Position numbers and translations under genes: made by a program. Source: Apostichopus japonicus (lineage: Eukaryota > Echinodermata > Holothuroidea > Aspidochirotida > Stichopodidae). From it: 64,000 nt of DNA. Under the pieces are notes generated by a model that did no database searches, was not told where the DNA came from, and worked only from the letters and a program-made list of their open reading frames with translations. The stretch is taken from positions 3,000,001-3,064,000 of the forward strand of contig NC_092579.1 of NCBI RefSeq assembly GCF_037975245.1, in the 5' to 3' direction. Shown here in pieces: positions 48,983-61,942 of this stretch; positions within the stretch are counted from its first letter, which is position 1; every line of letters begins with the position of its first letter.

Positions 48983-49999
48983 TCACTCGTAAATATATAA
49001 ACCAGTAAGTTTTATCATGACTGTTAACAGTCAGTTTGTCAATTCTCTTGTTGGGTGATATTTTGCAGACTTATTTTGAATTACTTAATCTAAGCAATAT
49101 TTGTTTGTTGGCTACAAATGTAGCTATATGTGTTTGCTACGAATGTTGGATACATTTGTTTTTGATAATACACATATTCATTTGGTTTGCTCATTCAAGT
49201 CGTGCTTTAAATAATGGAGAATTAACTAAGATGTAATGTGGTAAATTTATAGAGAAGACATGTTGAGGCAACAAATAGCTTACAATGGAAAAAGAAATAA
49301 GCTATAAATATTGCTTATTTTATATGAAAAATATAGGTGGGGGTAGGGAGAAGAGGGGGGGGATATTTTATTGTGACTGGTTGCCTGTCATTTTGAATAA
49401 TACACAAGAGGGTTGGTGGAATCAGATACAGTAGGAACTCAAACACTGTACCAGCTGAGAATTAGATTATGAAGTATCTACAACATGGGCTAACACTGTT
49501 GGATTTTCTTTGGTAGTATCTCAAACAGAGATTTGTTACTATGGTAACTGGTAAACTGTTTGTGCTTAAGATTTTGTTTTTTGATAGAAAGTCTGTTAAC
49601 TCTTCACCACACATAGTCTATTGTACATCCTTCACTACTGGAACTTGTTGACAAAACTTCCTGCCAGAATCAGAAAGGGCCAGGTGATGCACCATGCTAT
49701 GACCAGATTAATACTTGAGTGATACCTTCCTGCATGTGAGACTTACTGAACCAAGACAGGCATGTAACACACAGCACAAATGATGCCTTGTATACATGTT
49801 TGACTGTAGGATTCAGCGTGATAAACACTCGCAAAGCTATGATTTATTTAATAGAATAAAGAAGTTGACTGATTTCTATTTGAAGCTGAATCGGATCCTG
49901 GGTGTGTATTTTTGCTCGTTTGGGAGGTTTTCCGAAAGCTGCAGTTTATTGAATTTGTCACAATCCGATGGTATCGTACACAAGTGGAACCATACCTAG

Positions 50000-50470
50000 A
50001 GGTACTGTGGTACTACACACAAAGGTCTTCTAGACACAGATACACAGGGGGTACCATACACACAGCCCTGGGTATCATGGTAACTGGTGCACAAAGGTCC
50101 TCTAGACGCAGGTTCCATACACAGGGGGTACGGTACACACAGCACGGGTATCATGGTAACTGGTACACAAAGGCCCTCTAGACACAGGTTCCATACAAAG
50201 GGGTACTGTACACATCTGGGTATCATGGTAACTGGTACACAAAATGCTTAGACTTAAGTTCCATACAAAGGGGGTATCCTACACACAGGGTATCATGGTA
50301 ACTGGTACACAAAGGTCCTCTAGACACAGGTTCCATACACAGGGGGTACCATACACATTGGGGTATCATGGTAACTGGTACACAAAACGCTTAGAGACAT
50401 AAGTTCCATACAAAGGGGGTACCCTGCACACAGGGGTATCATGGTAACTGGTACACAAAGGTCCTCTAGA
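50000..50470. repeat. Minisatellite, unit about 72 bp, about 6.5 copies
   Basis: GGTATCATGGTAACTGG recurs at 50071, 50147, 50219, 50289, 50362 and 50435 (spacing 70-76 bases), each followed by CACAAAGGTCCTCTAGAC-like and GGTTCCATACA-like segments. It ends about 260 bases upstream of MPRIP exon 2. Related ATGGTAACTGG words occur singly at about 49540 and 57170-57215 (partly inverted). Confidence 0.93.
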
Positions 50471-50728
50471 CGCAATTACCCTGTAGTAAAAGTGCAAAGA
50501 AGATTGCTACCATGTCGAGTTCAGTGATTCTTTCAAGCCGTCAATTCTGTAATTTGGACCAAAACTTCAACTACATCCTCTGTTAAAATGAAACAAAGGT
50601 TTGTTTACTCTTCCACCCACTGCTCACCACAGGAAGTGTGACATGCTCTATATTGATGATACTGTTGTTTGGTAATGGCAAAGATTGATCGTTAAACTTG
50701 ACCTTCATAATATTTTCATCCATTTCAG

Positions 50729-50809
50729 AAACCAAAGAAGGTGATCCTGTGCGGTTTCCTGTTTGTTGCGCCTGGTCTGGACCCAGAAAATCCAGCATCC
50801 CGCAGTCGA
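50729..50809 (+). CDS. MPRIP: MPRIP, exon 2
   Basis: Encodes residues 51-77 (KPKKVILCGFLFVAP... PENPASRSR) in phase 0 at both ends (TTTCAG|AAA, CGA|GTAAGT). It corresponds to the start of the first PH domain in vertebrate MPRIP (KPIYGGWLLLAP...). Longer open frames on both strands over this exon are shadows. Confidence 0.88.
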
Positions 50810-53800
50810 GTAAGTCAGAATCCATGCTTTCAAATCTTCCTCTTCTTTTCCACATTAATGTGGCGTTTCCACAGTTTCTCTGAAAGCGTTGTTTGGAGGG
50901 GATGGAAAGAGGTGGGGGGTGGAAGGGGGTTCGTAGGGACCGATAATACTATATGGTAGCATCCTTTGTAGTATGGTAAGTACTGTACTAGTTTTAATGT
51001 CAAGCCAAAGTTCTTTTATGGTTGCAGTGGATCAGTCACTTCTGGCACCCTTCCTGCATTGAAAACATTTAAATGAGATTGGTGGAATCTTGTTAAACCA
51101 ACATTAATGTCCTTTCACTTTGTTCTGTGGGTAAATGAATGAGAGCGATGTAAATGGATGAGAGCGATGAACTTTCCTTTCATCTAACCATTCTCGGAAA
51201 TCCGTCAATGTTTCATTCTGATCATACGGACGCAACTCAGCTTTAAATAGTTTATGTAATTTATTACTAGTTAGGGAAATGTTTGTGCATGAGTTTGTTG
51301 AAGAAGATTGGAGGGGGGGGGGGGCTGGGGAAAGAGTAGGGATGGGAAAAGGGGATTAAAAGGGAGAAACAAACCATTGTTTTGGTTTAATTCTTGGTCC
51401 TTCAGAGCCACAACTTTACAGAAGCTAAATAATGGTTTTGCGGGGTCACAAGTTTACAGAAGCTAAATAATGGTTTTTACAGGGTAAAAAATGCTGAAGA
51501 TGTATTGCCTCTATTCAAAGTAATGACAAATAAATTTCAACGTACAAAGATCTGTCTTCCGGTCCATCAGTAGTGCATTGAACTTCACAATATAAACCAG
51601 CAGGATGCTAAGATATAAATACTTGATGCAATTTTTGTTGCCATCTATAATATAGAGTTCACCATATACTTACTGTACAGTACCACAATCTGTTTTTCAT
51701 GGAATTTCAAACAACTCTTGCATTCCTACTGACACCGCAGCAAAACAATAGTACGTTGACTACGCCCGTACTTTCCAGTTCGTGTATCATAGACCCATCC
51801 CTGAATAGGTAAACGCTGGAACAGGAAGACGGGATTTGATTGTATTATTTGTGGGTTTGTTTACATGTGAACCAGAACAATGGATCCACTTGCCCTTGGC
51901 TAATAGAGTCACCAGTGTATAACTACTCGGACTCTCCACTTCATTGATTTCTCCAGATCTCATTAACCGAAAAGATCACTAATTGCTGAAGAAATAGCCC
52001 TGATATTCCTTTCAAGTGAATCACCAGCAATGCCATCTACAGCAGCGAGAAGGCCACAACTTGTCGTAGAGAGTATACACACTGGATGGGTGCTGTAATC
52101 AATAGTACATAGTAAAGCCATGGAAGCTATTGATTGTACACATACAGTACTGTTCCTTTAATTGTTACACCCCCCTACCTATAATAACATCATGATGGTG
52201 ACCACAGTATCATAATCTGGGGTGGAAATGTTTTCTTTTCTTTTTTGTGAGAAAGGGTAGGTGAGGATTGTTATGTTTGTGTGGTTTTTGGCTTGTGTTA
52301 TGTCATGTGACCGTTTGTCAACATGGATGTGTTGCTAAATAATAATATTGTATGGCCTAGTACTATATGCCCACACATGTCAAAGTTTTTCTCACATGAT
52401 TAATTTCCTAGATGAGTAATTCATCTTTCATTGGGCCAATGTCGTGGCAAGGAACAGTGTTTGCATAACTGCCTTTACAGACTATAATGATTCAAATGCT
52501 AATGCCCCCAAGCTCCCTTAAGCATGTGACTCATACAGCTCAACCGTTACAAAAATTACCGACTGCTAGACTGTCATAGACGCTCAACAGCAGTAGAGTT
52601 CTATGTGTGTTGCTGCACTTTATAATTTACGAACCATCTCTTGTATACATAACGAAATCACTCGGTAAATTTGAGGCTTGCTCTGCTTATATGTATTAAT
52701 ATTACAGTTATTCCTGGAAGAACAGACAGCTAATTATTACAGTGGGCCAAGAGCAAATAAACTCACACAACAACATTTACACACATGTAGACAACAACAG
52801 TGAATGTTGATATGGTCTGTGTGTGCATGCAATGCAATCATTCCAACTGGAATATCTACAAAGCTATTAAACTGTAATAAGGTACTGTACATATACCATA
52901 CTGTGTCATACAGTAGCAGCTCATGTGCCAACTATATCTAGATTGATTTACATTCTGGTAAGAAGTAATTAAATTATATGGAGATATATCTATCAGTAGG
53001 TTTGATCAGGTAGCTGTCGATCTGATGTTTTGAGTCAACTCGGACAGAAAAAAAATGTGTTTCCGTGTAATATACAGTATTTGGGATGATACATACACTG
53101 TATGTCTGTAAGAAGATCTAGACAATTTTTTTTTACAAGTTGCTACTTGGTAGACTGTTGTATCTGTATGGTTGTACATACGTACAGTAATTGTATTGCA
53201 GTGCTGAATTTGAGTGGTATTTGAAGGACCTTACACAGTATGCTGCTTAAGCTGCTACACTTGTGGCTATGTGTGATGCATTTGAAATGTTGGCTGATAA
53301 GATGTATCAGGATAAATTGATGTGATTGTGGGTCAAAGTTCATCAAAGCATGGAAGAGTTCTAATACTGTAAAAATCATCATGTTATAAGTGATATGGAA
53401 GTAGCTTACAGAAATATTTCACCTTAATACAGTACCTGTAGATTCCAAGCTTGAAATTTTGAGTCATTTGAGGGCCTGCATGTCTAAGTGGAATATATTT
53501 AAGGTTCCTGTACTGTAACAATAGACAGTCAAGGATACTGACATAGGTGGTTAATATAAACCATAGATTCAGTTATTCACCATAAAATTGTAGTACAACT
53601 TCTCTTGTTGGATTTCAGTAAATCTATCACAATTTTTTAGCAGTTTAAGGTAATAGGAGAGAGGTGAAGTATTTCTGGAGAAGATATGAAGGCAGATTAA
53701 TGTCTTTAAAAATGGATATTGATGAAATCTCAGCTACAGTATATATGCGAACTGATTCAGCTAGGTGCAGACTGTGTGATGAGTAAAATGTAGGAGTTCC

Positions 53801-54589
53801 ATTTTGTGACTTGAGTATTGCATTTCTCTTATGTACCTGGCAGTCAATGAAGTTTGTGAAGGTTACAATTTTCAGACAAACATTAAGCTTTTACTGTACA
53901 AATTACCAATGTGCCCTGAATTAGGAGGGTAACATGTTGTGTTAGGCTATCGGCCTATCTTTAAGTAGTTGAACTTTGACTCATTTTAGATAGTGGATTG
54001 AACTGTTTAATAAACAGTTCAATCAGTGTTTATTGCCAAAGTTCTCTTTCACTCTGCTTTATACTCATCTCACATTTTTGACACCTTAGTTGCATTGTTT
54101 GTCAACAACATTTGGGTGTCTCCCATTGGACTTTGTGGCAGTTAAAGTCAGTTTGTTTTGAACTAAGATACTGTAGTCCACAGTATCAAACACGCTATTT
54201 TTGAAATTTGTTTACTATACATAGGATAAGAAAAACTGTGAACTTGCCAGAAAGTTTCTAGGCAAGTTACTCTGTCAGATACAAAGTGTAAATTTTGGAA
54301 CCTAGGTTGACAATTGTAGTCCTAGATGTAACAGCACAATGGAAACAATGAATCTTAATGTTTGGGGAGGTGGTGGGTCTCATTCTCCGGCTGGACAAAA
54401 TAGGTAGGTTTCATAAATTTTTCATCAAGGAGAAATCCACCGATGAGATGAGATCAAACTGTAAATTAGTTAAAGCCATCAGACATGAAAATTAAGTTAT
54501 AAAGGTAAGCCATTTGGCTTCTCCAACTTCCATATAAGTGGCTGCTTAGCATTGTAGAATTGTCAGGCTGATTATTACTAGCAGCAAGA

Positions 54590-54932
54590 TGGGCATGCAA
54601 GGTAATTCATCAACTTGTATGCATGGTAATTCATCAACTTGTATGCAGTAATTAACCAACTTGTATGCAAGGTAATTCACCGTAAGGGCATGCAAGGTAA
54701 TTCACCCAAAGGGTATCCTTGGTAATTAACTAACTTGTATGCATGGTAATTCATCAACTTGTATGCAAGGTAATTTACCAACTTATATGCATGGTAATTT
54801 ATCAACTTGTATTCATGGTAATTAACCAACTTGAATGCAAGGTACAGTAGTTCACCAACTTGTATGCAAGGTAATTCACCTAAAGGGCATGCAAGGTAAT
54901 TCACCAAGTTGTATGCATGGTACTGTGATACT
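54590..54932. repeat. Minisatellite, unit about 24 bp
   Basis: About 14 imperfect copies of a unit like GGTAATTCATCAACTTGTAT plus GCAT/GCAA, with some units using AAGGGCATGCAA instead. Repetitive open frames over it (LVNYHAYK-type) are artefacts. Confidence 0.93.
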
Positions 54933-57269
54933 ACTACATTCGCATATGCTTGGAATTTCGGTCACCAACCTTCTAAGTCTGGTTTTCCTGAACAATTGCC
55001 TGCTGGTCAGCTTCCTCAAGAGAGATCTGAATTACTGTGGTTGGCTGAGCTAAAAAAAGGTTGTGAGGTGCAATGGTCCTATTGTCACCCATTGAGAGGG
55101 CTTTTACTTGAATTATCTTGGGCTGCTGAGACAGGGATATACTGTACATCTGAAGAAAAGCTGCAAACTCTTCCATTGAATGAAAGGCCTTACCTTGCCA
55201 GTGTCCGGTGAATAATGAGGAAGAACCAATTCCCTTTAGCTTTGTATAGACGCTTGTGGCAAGATAATACAACTGGAGGATTTGTAATGGGATTCTATAG
55301 CATTGAGATCACACAATAAGCCATAGAATGCATAAAGTGGCGAATCCTGGCTTTGTAGTGCTCAAGGTGGAGTGTTTATGAGCGCATTGGTTTGGTTGAG
55401 GACAGCATTCATTAGTCCATTCTAAATAGGAAGTTAGACCATGGACCTTGAGAAAGGGAAGCTGATGAAATGGACAGGAGGGTGTTAAAGGAATACTGAA
55501 ATTGAGATGATGTTTAAAACGATTGTGTAATACAGAGCTTTTGAGAAGAAACATGGAGTTTGGTTAAAGTATGTAGTTTGCCACACTGATGAAAATATGA
55601 AATATTGAAATTGATTTATATTTTGTGGAAGATTGCATAAATGTGAAAGTCTGCATCATAGATCAGACTACATGAAGAACTTGTTATTTTCTTTCAAATT
55701 TGAATAAAAATTGTCTATATGACCTTGAATCTGATACAATTAATTGCACATGTGATTTCATGGTGCTTTTACATTTGTGGAATCATCTGATGTTTTAATT
55801 GATCTGCGACTGACTTACATCAAATACAATTTGAATAAAAGTGAAATCAAATGTTTTCAAATTAATTTATGCACCTACCAGCAGTTCCACAACTCCTGTG
55901 CATGCCCCAGCCAATAGTCTTTCAGTATATGCCTTATAACACTGAGAATACGCATGTACATGGAATTTAAGACATGTTAAACAGTGCAATTGAAAGTTGT
56001 AGTAGTACTCCATTAATCCTTTACTTTAACTGTAACCAAATTGTTATAATAAGCTGAAACGGTGTCTGTACACTGTACATTGGGTTTGAAGCGATGCTGG
56101 AATCTATACACTACAGTGCTAAGGATATTTCAGATATATTTAAGTGTATTGTACTGTATGCTGACCTCGAAATTCAGGCTATTTACTGGCTAGATGCCAG
56201 TGGAATTTGCCGTTTGCAAGTAGAAGGAAAAGGACTGTCAATTTTTTGGGCAGTAGACATTAGAACTTAAGCACATGTTGAGTCTAGGTTAACAAAGGAC
56301 ATTCAATGAATTGTTATGATTTCCTTACACCTTACATTCTGTAAGCCCTGTAAGTATTGCATCTGATCAGCAAACTCACATGACAAATTGTATGTTGTCT
56401 AGTAATTTAGGGGAATGCCAGTGGGAACTGGATTTAGCCAGTAGATTTTCTAAGCAATTTGGCATTTTTGAACAAGTGGCTAAAATTATGAAGTTTAAGG
56501 ACTGTCCTTCAAGTGATGCTAAGACAGAACCTTGCAAGATTCAAACGTTGAATTATTTCAGGTAGAATTTAATTTAACAGATCTCTACAAGCGGAATAAT
56601 CTGAAGGAGAACGCTACGACTACAAGACATAAAGAGTCTCTAAACTAAAAGCAATCCTTAAATTGACACATACCCCCTTTTGTACGAGACCCTTCTGCCA
56701 CCCCCACCAATTGACACTCTTAAAGTGGCACAATAAATGCAGTTTGTTGATTCTAGATAGTTGTTGGCAAGGTTTGCCATTTAAGGTAAACTGTACATAA
56801 CTACTGTACAGTATGTAGTAGCTCTCTTTCAACTATTAGAATAGTCATCATAAGTCAATAGACCTTCAACATGGCCTACTTTGCATATAATGCATACTGG
56901 TGAAGTACAATAACCCCACAAAACATCAACGGATGACCTAAATACCCAGAGAAATGTACACATGTCCCCATTTGTCAGCTTATTTAGAAATGGTCTCCAG
57001 TTTATTATAATTATTAGCCATTTCTACGGAATGTGTTTTGGTCTCCCAAACTAAGCATATTGTAGATCTATTGAGATTCTAGTGTTCAAATTATCACTGT
57101 TCTGTTAACTTTGTTTCTGACATAAATACTGGGGTCTTCTCATGAGTATAGCAATTGACACCAACGGTATCCATAGTAACCAGTTAATCTTTTCTCCGGT
57201 CTCCCATAGTAACTGGTCATATCCTGTCTAGCATCATTCCGTTTATGTTACCATCCAAGGAAGTGTGTC

Positions 57270-57306
57270 CTACCAGAGAGTTGTTATGGAACAACTCCCC
57301 TGGTCC
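57270..57306. repeat. Hairpin related to 7606-7649
   Basis: Arms CCAGAGAGTTGTT and AACAACTCCCCTGG flank a 4-base loop (ATGG). It shares the AGTTG/CAACTCC(C)CTGG core with the hairpin at 7606. Confidence 0.6.
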
Positions 57307-59244
57307 TACAGTAATGTTCACTGATTTTCAACCTTGATTTTAAGTTGTACGACATTGCATAATACACTACATACTGTGTGTACAGTAGTTTCGTATTGAC
57401 TTCCCAAACAAAGCCTTTATATAGCGAAGGAACTTTGTGCAAGTGCTGTTTACCGGATGGAAACCTTCAACGAAGTACAATGTGTACAGTGTTTAGCTTC
57501 ACAAAGTTCACAGTGTCACTTAGTCATAGCAATAACTGTATGGGGTCTTATTACTGTATGAACACCAGTTATTAAATAAAGTCAACTGAATTTAAATACT
57601 TATTAACATCTGTCAAGTGCTGTAAGTGGTTGGTCACCCCATTTTCCAACCATCCTTCTACCATGCCTCCCCCTCCCATCCCCCTCCCATCCCCATCCCC
57701 CATACCTTGCAAAAGTACACAATGGAATAATTAAAGTAGAGAATTTAGAAATTTTACAATGCTTGTACTATGCTACATCACACAAATTCACAATATTTAT
57801 CACAGGCAATACTTGTTCTCATCTGTTTGGATAAATTATAAGTCTCATAAAATTTCTTTCTTTATTTCCGTATACTGTAACTTTGAGTAATGCTCATTAC
57901 CTTCAAGCTTAAATAACAAAACATGTAGTACATGATTGAGGAAGTGAATTACTTCCCGTTAGGTACCGCTTGGGTGGTTATGGAAACATCGTTGATATTA
58001 TATAGAGGATATTGACAATTTACTTTGATGTCAGCTCCTGTTCCATGTTTTTAGCTGAAGTGCAAATTAAGCTGTCTCCAGCTTGAATCTTTACTGTCTC
58101 TTAAAGCCATTGTAACTAATTTATTCAGAGAGAGACCATGACATTTTATTTAAAAGTGTGATAAAGTATTCATTTTGAAAGTGTCTGTGCAAGTCCAGTA
58201 GGGGTCTTTAGGATGTCAGGCTACAAATTTTCTCAATTTATTTGGTTTTGATATTTTGATGAAATTCAGTGTTTTATGGGTAGCGAATGGGATATAATCC
58301 AAAATTGCAAAACCTACAAAGGGTGTACCCTGCAAAGTACAATCCTACAGTATAGTCTAGAACTGTAAATTGTATTAACAATTAACCTAGGTATGACTTG
58401 CGCATATAGATTCAGTTTACAGTGCTGAGATACAATATCATGTAAACAGTAAATTATACCGACAGATCTGGGTTTGCTGGTAACATCCTTTCAAACTAAA
58501 ACTAATGTTCAAAACAAAGAAGATAGAAACCCTGATAATGTAGATTCAATTAAAATTAAACAGGTAGCTATCTTCGTTCTTCATGATAGGTAAATTCAAC
58601 ATCTTGAGCATAGTCAAAGGAAGTAGTGTGTACTGTACAGTTAGTACTGCACTCCTGGTTTTCAACAACCCCTCCCTCCGTAAATGCACCTAGGACTGTC
58701 TTTGATTGATTTGTTTACCTGCCACAGGGATTGTGTTTTGGCAGTTTAAACCGGTGGATGTGAATATGAATATTTAGCCAGTCACGGTTGGGTGAACAGT
58801 TGCTGCGCTTTAGTCATAATAAGGTAATTATTACAAGCTTTTGGAGTGTATAGTGCTTGAATATGTAGTACTGTCTATTGTGCAGTACTTCCAGTAGAAT
58901 GAGTTTTGAGATAATGATGTCTGCATATGATATACTATATACAGTATTGTATGAGCTGCCTTTATCTAGAATATGATCTACACAGTTAACCTAAATTGTT
59001 AACTGTACATCCATCCATGCTGTACATGTCTAATACATCTAGATGAATTACATACAAGCTGCTTCACATAACAGTACAATGTCATATATGTTGGATGTAC
59101 AGTACTTTGAAGGGTTAGGGAAGTGTTGAATGAAAACTCACTGGGAAGTACTGTTATAATTAACAAACTGGAAAAGAACAGAGAAAGTGTTGGCTAGTCT
59201 AACAGGATTCCATTCCAGGCAATCAGGGGCCTAACTAATCATTC

Positions 59245-59470
59245 ACTCTACCAGCAGGCTGGTTGGTCGGTCGGTCCTTATATACTTCCATTCTTTGCTG
59301 CTGGTGTCAGGGCCTTACTAACCATGCAGGTCGGTCAGTCAGTGCTTATATTCTGCCATTCTTTGCTGTTGGTATCAGGGCCTTACTGACCATGCACGCT
59401 ACCAGCAGGCTGGTCGGTCGGTCGGTCTCTACATACAGTTTACTGCCATTCTTTGCTGTTGGTGTCTGTT
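59245..59470. repeat. Tandem repeat, unit about 80 bp, three copies
   Basis: Three imperfect units with CAGCAGGCTGGTCGGTCGGT, CCATTCTTTGCTGTTGGT and CAGGGCCTTACTGACCATGC. (GGTC)n runs lie inside each. Confidence 0.9.
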
Positions 59471-60934
59471 AGAAGCCAGGTTGTCAATTTTAGTAGTGTT
59501 GTGTACATACTGTAGTAATCACAAACAATCATGACAATATACATTCTTTACCTATAAATTTTGTCAATTTGCAGAGAACAAGCAAATGTTCTACCCAAAA
59601 AGCACAAACTTGTCTCTTCACTGTTCACCAACACACGGTCAGTTCAACAGTTCGAACTGCTGATCAGGCACATATTTTGTGATTAAATGAATTGGTTGTA
59701 ATGTGTACAGTAAGGACACTAAAGACAATGTAGGCTACACAGTGAATAATAACAGGTATAGCTGTACACAGTGACAGTACAGTGAAGAAGTAATGAGTTT
59801 AGGTAGACGTGTTCAATGTGTCCCTCATGCCCACCCTCCCCCCCTGCCCCCTGACGTTATGGAAACGCCATGCCAGAGAGAGGGAGAGAGCAAAACATTA
59901 TGCTGCCGTGAAATGGTGCTAGGCATAAAGTAGTTTAGTCCAGCATACAGGCTAATAATGCACAGTGTGTACAGTTGTGAATGGAAAGGTCAGTACACCT
60001 GTGCCCGTGCATGGGTTCAATTAATATGTTGAATAACTAAGGCAGTGTTATTGGGTCTGAATTTTTGATGCCCTCCAGTTCTGCATAATCAGGCTGTTTT
60101 TTTCTTCTCTCATCTTTCAATGTTTCTTTAATATTTAAAGTGCTAATGATAAGCCCGACATGTATACGAATGTCTAATGTCCTTGGTGAGATACTCTCAT
60201 AGCTTTGAAGTGATTGAGACTTATATGTGTGTGACTGTATGTGTATGTCAACTTTCAATTCAGGACACATATCCAGCCCGGTAAAGTACTTTCAGAACTC
60301 AGTTGTGTTCCTCCTGAGCCATTGCAGCGTAACCACTACGGTTGTACGAGCCGGTAAAAAAGAAACTACTTTTGCAGGAAGCCCTACTCTCCACTTGAAC
60401 AATAGAAAGAGAATTTAACAGAGTCAAATTTGCATGGCCTCTACAAACCACATAATCAGTGCATTTGAATAGGACTGGAGGGCAGGCAATGGAATCAGTG
60501 TACCAGATCCAAACAATAGAGTGCTTGGGACAAGGAAGAATACATAATGGAGGGGATGAGGGGATTAGAGACAGCTCAACTGGAGATGACACTGTCCGTG
60601 CTTCATCCTATCAGTTGATGTACTAGTAGAGTAGAGGACATTTAAATCATGTATGTGTGTACATGGCTGGTAATGTAGACTGTATAGTGAAGATGGGAGA
60701 AGATGTGTATGTGCATGCTAAGATGCATTCATGATGAAAAGTGTTGCATAAGGGAACAAAGAAAATTTGAAAATTAAAAACAGTTGATTGAGTAGTGGTA
60801 TTAAACCGCCAGTCATAACGTTGGGAGACTGTGTCGATAAAATTCATTGTAATAAAAGTAAATTGTTCGGTGGTCTATATGTAAAGTGTCAAAGCTTGGA
60901 CAGTTTTGTATGAGGATGAATGAAGATGGAGAGG

Positions 60935-61045
60935 AGAATGGGGGGGGGCCTGGGATGGGGGAAGACTGGGATGGGGGGACTGGGATGGGATGGGGGGACT
61001 GGGATGGGATGTCTGGGATGGGGGTGTCTGGAATGGAGGGGGGTA
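60935..61045 (+). repeat. G-rich minisatellite (GGGATGGGG-type)
   Basis: Irregular repeats of GGGATGGGGGGACTGG on the + strand. Runs of three or more G at short spacing could form G-quadruplexes. The Gly-rich open frame here is an artefact. Confidence 0.85.
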
Positions 61046-61876
61046 GGTACGGTACAGTGGAAAAGATAGGTTTTATGTTTATATTTTAGGTATGTAGTGT
61101 AAGCAAAATCTGGTATCTTCTTTTAGATCGAAACATTGTTCTAGGAAGAAATGTTGTGGTTATATCTTGCATACAATAAGGAGATTTGAGAATTTTTACA
61201 AATAAAGTTTATGCTTCATTCCATCTGTGTAGCGATTGGCCCTCCTGTGTACATGTACAGTATGCATTTTGCTATGCATGAACAGCCAAATGTGTTCCCG
61301 GTGTATGAAAGTTGATATGTTTTAATGTCAGTGATTTTAGCCTTTGAGCATTTAACAATGTGACGATGGTAAAGCAGTCATACACAGAACTCTAACTCAT
61401 TTGAGCACTGACATTGCCCTTGAAGAAGTATTACTTGTATGCCATAATTAATTGGCAATTACTTCATTAGGCAAGAAGCTAGAAACGTCAAAATTGATTA
61501 ATATTCCCTGTGTGTGTACAGTCATACATGCAGACACGTAAAGAACAGCAGTGAACAATGTACAGATATCCGTTTGGATTATTGTGTCGGATACAGGTAA
61601 AGATTATAACCTAAAGGTGTGCAGCATACAGTACTGAGTACTCTGCTACACCCTCATGGAATTTAGGATGATGCTAGCTTTTACAGGAAAAATGAAAATA
61701 AACGATAAAGTTGAAAATTTTGTAGCTTGTCATTGTTCTTCTTCATGAGATGTATTAAAGTGACTCAATGTTTGATCATTTACAAAACACAATTAAGTTG
61801 AATGCATGAATTTTGTTTCTTTGATTTTAATAACAAATAATTCTTTTGTTAATTGTCTCTTTTCTCTTTCTTTCAG

Positions 61877-61942
61877 AAATGGCAGCGCCGCTTTTTCGTC
61901 ATTTATGAGACAGGAGAGCTGTGTTATCAACTAGATGATAAT
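61877..61942 (+). CDS. MPRIP: MPRIP, exon 3
   Basis: Encodes residues 78-99: KWQRRFFVIYETGELCYQL plus DDN, the classic second and third strands of a PH domain and near-identical in pattern to vertebrate MPRIP (KWQRRFFILYEHG). Phase 0 at both ends, TTTCAG|AAA and AAT|GTGAGT. Confidence 0.93.

Larger units (their letters stand above)
36874..50728 (+). other. MPRIP intron 1 (about 13.9 kb)
   Basis: GTAAGT...TTTCAG. No supported nested gene. It contains an L2-like tail (38436-38475), a 1.7-kb hAT element (41739-43456), several poly-G/poly-C tracts (37415, 46922, 48367, 48790, 49355), a 67-bp palindrome (48916-48982) and a 72-bp minisatellite (50000-50470). Much of 38.5-41.7 and 43.5-48.9 kb is AT-rich unique sequence with many TACTGTA/TACAGTA words. 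Confidence 0.88.
50810..61876 (+). other. MPRIP intron 2 (about 11.1 kb)
   Basis: GTAAGT...TTTCAG. No nested gene supported. It holds minisatellites at 54590-54932 and 59245-59470, a hairpin at 57270-57306, a C-rich tract near 57665-57705 and a G-rich repeat at 60935-61045. The rest is AT-rich with many TACTGTA/TACAGTA words. Confidence 0.88.

Noticed and set aside
50583-50855. Minus-strand 90-codon frame over MPRIP exon 2
   Set aside because: A shadow of the + strand exon, which has matching splice sites and PH-domain homology.
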